NCBI GenBank assembly: GCA_013339895.1
Contig: JABACO010000001.1
Span: 28,354,523 to 28,418,522, forward strand
Reading direction: 5' to 3'
Length of the DNA stretch: 64,000 bases
Origin: Ephydatia muelleri
Lineage: Eukaryota; Porifera; Demospongiae; Spongillida; Spongillidae
The position numbers were made by a program, and so were the translations under genes. This document shows, piece by piece, positions 57,431 to 64,000 of the stretch (positions are counted from its first letter, which is position 1; every line of letters starts with the position of its first letter). Under the pieces are notes generated by a model. The model did no database searches. It worked only from the letters and a program-made list of their open reading frames with translations, and was not told the origin of the DNA.

Positions 57431-58344
57431 GAGACAACAGTACCCATAAAGATGCATGTACCGTACTAGAAGATCATCTATTCCATTGAAAAATTTAACC
57501 CTTGTCGGATTTGGCCACCTTTGGTGAGAGAAGTTTACACGACTTGGCATAGAATACATAGCAGCCATTGATAATGTACTGCATCTGTTGTGTATTGCCA
57601 AGGAAAGTTGATCCCTTCACCACGAAAGAGAACAATCCTCACCTTTTTTGTATACGTACATCATTAACCACCAATGTATAGGTGGCATCAGGTGCAATAC
57701 CTATACTGAAAGCCAGCGCAATACCAATTTGAAAGCCAGCACACTCAAGCTCTCGATCGATACTGTACATGTAGTTCATATGGCCAATATTGTGAGAAAT
57801 TGTTCATACAAACTCATACTTAGGAATCAAGCGATTATAAGCACTTCAATCAAGCATACAATTTTCCCTTCAGAATATAGTAGTGATGTAATCCTTCATA
57901 TGATGTGATGTGGGTCTGGGTACGTAACTAATAACGAGCATGGGTGTGGCAACGAACTACATCGGTGTTGGCATAATAACATATTTTTGTTTTTCATTGA
58001 GTGCAGGCACCTCAGCTGCACCAGATATCTTAGCTACCATGATATTCTAATTACTCAGTGCACAAACAAGCTGAATATACACCACAAAGACATTACATGT
58101 ATATTAGCTGAAAGACAATCAGTTTCTAAGGATACTGAACTAACATGATGTCGGAAGACATTAAGATTTGCACAGACCCGGCCGCAGTGATGACCATAAC
58201 AGAAGGGCAATGTGAAGCTATACAGCTGCATCGATCAGGTGTTATTTAAAAAAATTAAAATCAAAGTACATGTACATGTATACAATCAATATTGCTTGAC
58301 TTTGAATTTACCCCTGGAAATCATGCATATTGGTGAGTGTATCT

Positions 58345-58471
58345 GTGATGCATTTCGAGATATCATTGAAACCAAGGCTTGGTTTCAACGATATCTCGAA
58401 ATGCATCAGTCTCCATAATATTGTCTACTTGGTTAAACCAAGTACAACTTTGGGGACAAAACAATGGAGAC
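58345..58471. repeat. Hairpin pair, copy 2
   Basis: Hairpin 1 is retained (gtgatgcatttcgagatatc...cgatatctcgaaatgcatca). Hairpin 2 has lost much of its left arm, so the perfect palindrome of copy 1 is absent. Confidence 0.85.
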
Positions 58472-58718
58472 TCATTAGACAATGCCAGTAACAGTAGCAC
58501 CTTTGCGGAAAAACTCATTGCATCAAGCCCTATTTCAAAGAAACACATCGACGATTCACTTCCGATGTTTTGCCCAAGTGATAAATGTCGCTTTTCAAAG
58601 CAATTAAATCAGACCAGATTGGGATCTTATGTGAAGCAATAAAGGGAAGCAGATTTCTCCTCAGAGGCTTGAGAAGAGTTGAACGTAAGGTCAAATATCT
58701 GAAACTTGTACATGTATT

Positions 58719-59545
58719 ATGAATGTGCCAAATTGTTGGAACTCTACATCTGACATGCTGCAAAGAGCATTGCATTTACATACTCAACTTCAATGCTTAT
58801 TTTGTGAGCTCAGCCAATATAGTGCTACATATTATGAGCTCAGTAATAGTGATTGGGCACATTTGCAAGAATTGTATGATTTCTTACATGTATCTGTTTT
58901 CAAAGAGGCTAGCTACTGAGAAGTCTTGTGTGGGGAAATATCCTACACTTTCTTGGATTGTACTCATATATAATTCTTTGCTTGATGATACAGAAGATGT
59001 GATTAGTAGCACAGAGGAATCATCTGCTTTACATAGAGCTGGTGTTGCCTGTAAAGTTAAACTTATGGCTCATTAAAATATGTCACAAGTGATGCTTGTA
59101 TCATTGCAACTGTCCTTGATTCTCGTTTCACTCTACAGACCATGTCTCTACTGATGAAGTATTTGAGAAGGTTGATAGTGCGTTTAGAAGACATTACCAG
59201 CCTCCTGCTGCTGCTTGTGACCTTGAGACAACTAATGCCACCAAAGAAAGAACCAGTAGCACTGCACTACAGCTGAAGAAATCAATGTTAAAAAAAAAAA
59301 ACTAAGTTGTCCCTCCCTTCTTCATAGTTTAACAGCTACTGTGATGGCCCTACAGCAGATGAATCTGTACTACCTCTAGAGTGATGGAAAGTCAATGCCT
59401 CATTGTATCCTAACCTTTCTATGATGGCAAGTGCTTACTTAGGTATTCCAGGAACTCCAGCTGCTACAGAACGTGTTTTCAGGTGGTCGGCAGCTCATTA
59501 CAGACTAACTACCAGAGCATGCATGTGCTCGAAATCACGGATGAG
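58719..59545 (+). pseudogene. hAT transposase relic, ZBED-like (copy 2)
   Basis: Reads LSNSDWAHLQELYDFLHVSV and FKEASY, then in another frame KYPTLSWIVLIYNSLLDDTE and HRAGVACKVKLMAH, then ACIIATVLDSRFTLQTMSLL, and finally YLGIPGTPAATERVFRWSAA with HYRLTTRACM. This follows the order of the RNase H-like middle and dimerisation end of hAT transposases. Several frameshifts and stops. Confidence 0.75.
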
Positions 59546-60274
59546 TTGTGACCTTTAGTAATCATTCAATGTAACTTCTTGTGTCAGTCATGTGTACGTG
59601 ATTTGCAGTTAATTGAAACAATGCGGGTCTTAATAGCGTGTTCGATATTCTGTAAAAAAGCGTGCGAAATGCGTGGTTATACAATTTTTGTGTTATGTGC
59701 ATTCGCGATAAACCATGCACGGAGAAAATGTATAGCTGTATATAAAATTAGTTGTTAACTATATACTGTACTAAGCAACCCATTTAATAAGCCAACATAT
59801 GCCTTTTAGTTGCTTGTAGCCGCATATTCCATGAAGATCCTTTAATGAAATACACTCTACAAGACGGTGCTTATTGGATCTTAGTCTTTATGACCCAAAC
59901 AATTTATAAATCAAAGGGCCAAAACCTGTACTTGGTGAAGTTTTAAAATTTTCTAATAGAACTGCATGACCTCAGATTCTGGGGGTCCACAACATCTCAG
60001 TGTAAACTGATTTATGAATAATGAACTGCTGAATACATGGAAAAGTCATCTCTATGGAAAGTGCTGTTTTCCAACCTACAGTGTAGCTCGAATGCTTTCA
60101 ATACAATGCAGTTGTTTTTGTTCAGCTAAATCAAGATCGTACATACCTGAAGCAGTATCGATAGCCTCAAAAGTTGTATCCTATTAAGTTGGTTATTAAG
60201 TTAGCTAGTGACCGTTTCAAATAATGATGTCATGGGCATCTGTTTACATTTTTTTCCATTCGCTGGCCGCAGGG

Positions 60275-61024
60275 GCGGATGCAGGAATCTGGGAATTTAT
60301 ATGCATAATGAAGAATTTAAAGGCTGTACAGATGGCTGGGGTTGGGACTGTGACACTAAAACAAGAGCACATTGTATTTTAGCCTCATTAAGAAACTTGT
60401 TTGCATAATAGCAATTAACAATATTTTGCTTCCCCTACGTGGTATAACATCAAAGCTTCAGAAACGTGATCTGGATATATATGAAGCATTTTGTGACATT
60501 GATAGAATATTAAGACAATACTACATGTAGGAACCATTGATGAAAGATATTAAAGTTGGTATGAAGAGATCCATCAAATTACAAGAAGCATTGGAGGGGA
60601 AGAGAAGCAACCTCGAATCGCTGGTAGGCAGCAGCACATATCAAATCAACCGGTAAAAAGCACAAAAGAAAACGACAAAATTGCCATTGTGGTACCATTC
60701 TGTGATGAAGTGGTGATGCAATTAAATAATACTGAAAACTCCAAGCTAAGTATTAGAGGTCTGTTAAGACTTGTTCTTCCACTGTTAGTAAAATGTGAAG
60801 ATGGCAACTTGAAAAATGTTGTTAATGATTTAAAACTATATGAAGCTGAACTACCACTATTTGAAAGCCTATATTTGGAGCTACAACTTTGGAGAGATAG
60901 GTGGCTGAGGTGCAGCACCAAGATACCTGATACACTTTGTGGGGCTAATTGCGAATATGTCCTCTTGATGAATAGGAGTTTCTCCTTATGCCTGCCTATC
61001 TTCAATTCCGAGCAACAAAAATGA
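60275..61024 (+). pseudogene. hAT transposase relic, ZMYM1/DUF4371-like (copy 2)
   Basis: The frame 60689-61024 is uninterrupted: VPFCDEVVMQLNNTENSKLS, IRGLLRLVLPLLVKCEDGNL, LYEAELPLFESLYLELQLWR and CSTKIPDTLCGANCE. Upstream fragments (RNLGIYMHNEEFKGCTDGWG, LASLRNLF) are in other frames. The C-terminal dimerisation block is missing here, but a related one stands alone at 39945-40176. Confidence 0.72.
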
Positions 61025-61995
61025 ATAGTGATGATGAGATGAAAGGCAATTCCAGGGCCATTCGGTCTAGAGTATTTGCTGTGTATGTTTATGTAATATT
61101 GTGTACATGTACATGTATTCATGTATGTATGTTTAAAAATGCCCAATACATTTTTATGTTTACAAAATAAATGAATAATTATTGTTCAATTCAAATACAT
61201 GTACACAATATGTTAAGTTTACCTACACTAAGTGACACCTTGATGGCAGCAACGTGACAGGATGGCAATGGCATTGGCACATATGAGGTGAAGGTTTAGC
61301 CTCCCATACAGCTCTACAAGCACCACTGACTTCCCCTTGGAAGAGCAAGTGGCTAATCAGGAAGCTGGCTTGGAGATGGACTCCAGAACCTCCTTCCCCA
61401 AGCTCCATATGACTCAACCACCAAAGGCTAGTCTAAACGTCAATGCTTACATGTACGCAAGTGAGTTTGGGAACGAGACTAACATGCACCATTGCCTACT
61501 GCCCATGCCCCTCACCTGAATTACTGATTTCTGGATCTCGCCCTATTGACCCTCTAATTATTGAATACACTCCTCAATATGTACGTTTAATGCAGCAGGG
61601 TGGAGGGTTGCAGAGACCCTTAAAAATAATGCCTGTTATCACAGCATCCCGCTAAGTGGGCGCCCCTCTTGAAATGCTGCAATCCGATTGGACTGCGAGA
61701 AGAGCAAATCTATATGTAGTCTTGCATCCGACTAACCGACTGAATGCCGTAGTCAGCCTACACCCTACTAGTAAAATACCGTATGTATTCAGGAGTATTT
61801 TCGGAGAGCAAGACTGTGCAAGTGAAGTAGCCATGTGCAATTTCACTTCATTTGATCGGATCCACTAATTGCGGCTTGCATCAATTTAACTCTTGTCAAC
61901 CAGCAATTAAAAACATTACACTTTGTAGTCAGCTGTGATTAGGATCCACGACGAAGGGCTGGGCTACGGCCAACTACGCTGTGCACATAATACGT

Positions 61996-62400
61996 AAAAT
62001 TGAAAAAAAAAAAGCTTTAGGTCACTTTTTGCGGAAACGATCCCATTTAACATTTTAAAAGAATGCAAACCAAGGAATATTTAAATACATGCTAAGTTGG
62101 TTGTACACTTTCATGGGATAGTGCAACATAAGACCTATGCAAAGCCCGAATTCTTGCACCAAGGAATTGTTCTAGCTTATATCACCTCAATGCTTGCATG
62201 TACGCATATGATATCACCTTTTCCAACGTACTGACAAGTCAGCCAACTAATCTGACCATCCAGGGTGCATGAGTATTGTACTATCCCATGAAAGTGCCAG
62301 TACGTAGGAAATGTTTAAGTTTTAACCAGGTACATGTATAATAATGTTTTTAGACTAAACTGATTGCTATCAATACTGCTCACAGATCCTGGAGAGATTT
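61996..62400 (+). pseudogene. Receptor-derived duplicate with Ig exon tail
   Basis: 62216-62270 reads ITFSNVLTSQPTNLTIQG, the last codons of the Ig exon, followed by intron sequence matching 26640-26760. The preceding 200 bp resembles the receptor intron at 32790-32900 in direct orientation, so pieces in different original orientations lie side by side. Confidence 0.65.
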
Positions 62401-62553
62401 TAGAAAGTAAGCAAAATGTTTTTCAATTTTATTGTATGGTCTGCAATGTCTTCAACTCATTGCTTCGTATGCGCAGCAAATCAGAGTATCTTTCATGGAT
62501 TTGCAATTAGGCTCTGAATTTTTAATTAGCCAAACATTTCTATACAAGTGCAA

Positions 62554-62678
62554 TGACAGCCTGACTGGCAGCAAAAAGGTTATTCACATCAGCATTCCCG
62601 CATTTTTATATCTCATTAATTATAGCGCATGCGTATAAGTATACACAATTAATAGTCTGTCAGCGTCTCATTACATCA
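62554..62678 (-). repeat. Short LTR of a Gypsy-type relic
   Basis: On the minus strand, a purine run (GAAGAGGGGGA) is followed by TG ATGTAATGAGACGC..., a TATAAAA-like motif, and a TGTCA end at 62554, about 125 bp. Sequence beyond 62554 matches the receptor intron near 32700, which marks the element boundary. No second LTR is seen. Confidence 0.5.
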
Positions 62679-62684
62679 TCCCCC

Positions 62685-63050
62685 TCTTCGTAAGACTTGC
62701 TCCGAGTTAGAAATAGGGAGATCTTCCATAGTAGCTTGGAGGTCTTCGCTCCCTCATTGGGTACCTTGGCTCAGGCTGGCCATGGCCTTCTCCTGCATCA
62801 GGGTCCGAGGGTACCGGTAAAATTGTCGGTTTCAATCTGTTGTTCTCTCGGCGCTACGTCCCTCTGCGCAGGCTCAGCATTCTCTGGTTCACTCTCCGCG
62901 CCATCGTCATCCATTAACTGCAACTGATTTCCAGGAAAACCTGTTCTTTGGGAGAACGTCGGAAACTCCAGTTTCTGTCTGGCTCCGAACATCCAGGTTA
63001 GAATCATCCAGTCGAGTATTTTCTGGGCACGGCTTATTGTGTTAGGTCCT
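62685..63050 (-). pseudogene. 3' end of a Ty3/Gypsy pol
   Basis: Minus-strand frames read LEFPTFSQRTGFPGNQLQLM, an acidic region (DDDGAESEPENAEPAQ), and after a frame change GQPEPRYPMRERRPPSYYG before a stop. A Pro/Arg-rich RYPxRERxPP tail immediately before a polypurine tract and LTR is typical of the C-terminus of Gypsy pol with integrase last. It is 5' truncated and unrelated to the element at 2164. Confidence 0.6.
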
Positions 63051-63099
63051 CTTTTGCTGAAACAATCCCAAATAATGAATCATATAATAACATCAATAC

Positions 63100-63560
63100 A
63101 TACATTGGGTATGGCTAGCAGTACAGTACATGCTTCACTGCATTCACAATATAGTGCCTGAATAAATTACGTTCCCCTGTTTGTAATGTACATGTGTGGC
63201 GCTTTGGGTCAGCTGTAGATACTTCTCACTTCTGTTCATTCTTTTCTATGTCAGTGTCATTCGCATCATAGTTCTATCAAATCATCAAATTAGGTTGACT
63301 TCTTTACTCTAAGTTTAACATTGAATATAATATGACTCAGAGAAATATGCAATACTACAAGTCAACCTAATTTGATGATTTGATAGAACTATGATGCGAA
63401 TGACACTGACATAGAAAAGAATGAACAGAAGTGAGAAGTATCTACAGCTGACCCAAAGCGCCACACATGTACATTACAAACAGGGGAACGTAATTCATTC
63501 AGGCACTATATTGTGAATGCAGTGAAGCATGTACTGTACTGCTAGCCATACCCAATGTAT
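63100..63560. repeat. Large palindrome: 201-bp inverted arms, 59-bp spacer
   Basis: Left arm 63100-63300, right arm 63360-63560. I find one substitution between the arms (taaattac against its mate gtaattca near the outer third). The right arm matches 32380-32570 of the receptor intron in direct orientation at lower identity. Confidence 0.92.
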
Positions 63561-63639
63561 ACTACATACTTTGGTTGTTTAGACACTTTATCAATTTTCA
63601 CTGTACCGGTATAATTTTAAATTGCCATGTGAAATCAGC

Positions 63640-64000
63640 TAATGCAGAGAAATTAAGGCCATGGCCTCGCCAGAGCCCTGGACCACACCAGATGTGCAGA
63701 CATCCTCATCAATGGATGGGGCAGAGATAAAAGACATCACCATGACAGTCGTGTCACCCGGTCGGTGTAGCAGTCCTTGCAGCTGAGACCCACAAGGTCC
63801 ACTCAAATGGACCCACATGCCAGGAGTTGGGTTGGTCCTGCATTTCATTGGCAGTGGAGACATATGGCAAGGAGGCCCATGATACCATCTCCAGGCTGGC
63901 ATACCACCTGGACATTCTCCAGTCCTCCTCTATGTCATCACATGTGGCTGAGATTTATGGCCAGTTGAACATAATCCACTTCATTGCTAGAGCCAGGAAC
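63640..64000 (+). pseudogene. LINE ORF2 C-terminal fragment
   Basis: From about 63770 the frame reads AVLAAETHKVHSNGPTCQEL, GWSCISLAVETYGKEAHDTI, SRLAYHLDILQSSSMSSHVA and EIYGQLNIIHFIARARN to the window end. The block ELGWxCIxLAVETYG is a hallmark of the C-terminal region of one LINE group in invertebrates. It is related to the relic at 26890-27090. It may continue beyond the window. Confidence 0.68.

Larger units (their letters stand above)
55478..61995. repeat. Segmental duplication copy 2, right block
   Basis: Corresponds to 19307-26280 of copy 1. It contains the same foldback element, hairpins and two hAT relics, and lacks the MITE at 24589. Confidence 0.94.

Overview
This window is eukaryotic, AT-rich animal DNA. 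It shows long (CA/TG)n microsatellites, frequent self-complementary acatgtacatgt-type motifs, spliceosomal introns in almost every gene-like segment, and Ig/fibronectin-III and ConA-like lectin exons. These traits, with the mixture of Ty3/Gypsy, ISL2EU, piggyBac, hAT and pogo/Tigger elements, look most like a marine demosponge. That assignment is inference from style and protein resemblance, not a database match.

The main organising fact is a segmental duplication. Copy 1 (about 1855-26290) and copy 2 (about 45370-62000) hold the same sequence in the same order and orientation, nearly identical where aligned, but each was invaded by different transposons. Each copy therefore supplies empty sites for the other. 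Copy 1 alone carries a Ty3/Gypsy element (2164-13597; 226-bp LTRs identical by eye; GGAAG target duplication; empty site at 46862-46866), a Tigger-type gene (about 16900-19304) and a TTAA-flanked MITE (24589-25135; empty site at 60830-60833). Copy 2 alone carries a hAT derivative (45640-46816), a two-gene ISL2EU element (48948-53095; empty site at 15601-15602) and a pogo-like element with about 200-bp terminal inverted repeats (54173-55456).

Region by region: 1-1850 microsatellites and anonymous DNA. 2164-13597 Gypsy element with domain order gag-protease-integrase-RT-RNase H (the rare Gmr1-like order), split in its polyprotein by a 6,578-bp insertion (4073-10650). That insertion has a 7-bp target duplication, no evident terminal inverted repeats, a ten-exon gene with an RNase H/DDE-like conserved pattern, a HIRAN-like domain relic and a chromodomain relic. 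13603-16630 MITE and an intact secreted ConA-like lectin gene. 16900-19304 Tigger-type transposase. 19310-26290 decayed hAT genes, hairpins and a MITE. 26300-38100 an Ig/FN3/transmembrane receptor gene on the minus strand with displaced exon copies and LINE relics. 38180-41660 tandem duplication, minisatellites and a hAT C-terminus. 42387-45072 a complete but frameshifted piggyBac element. 45370-62000 segmental copy 2, in which the lectin gene is cut in two by ISL2EU. 62000-64000 receptor-derived duplicated sequence, a Gypsy 3' end, a palindrome with 201-bp arms, and a LINE fragment.

Most coding sequence here belongs to mobile elements. Host genes with support are the ConA-like secreted protein and the Ig/FN3 receptor. 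The strongest candidates for something undescribed are the intron-bearing insertion at 4073-10650 and its host, a Gmr1-order Gypsy element with identical LTRs in what appears to be a non-deuterostome animal.
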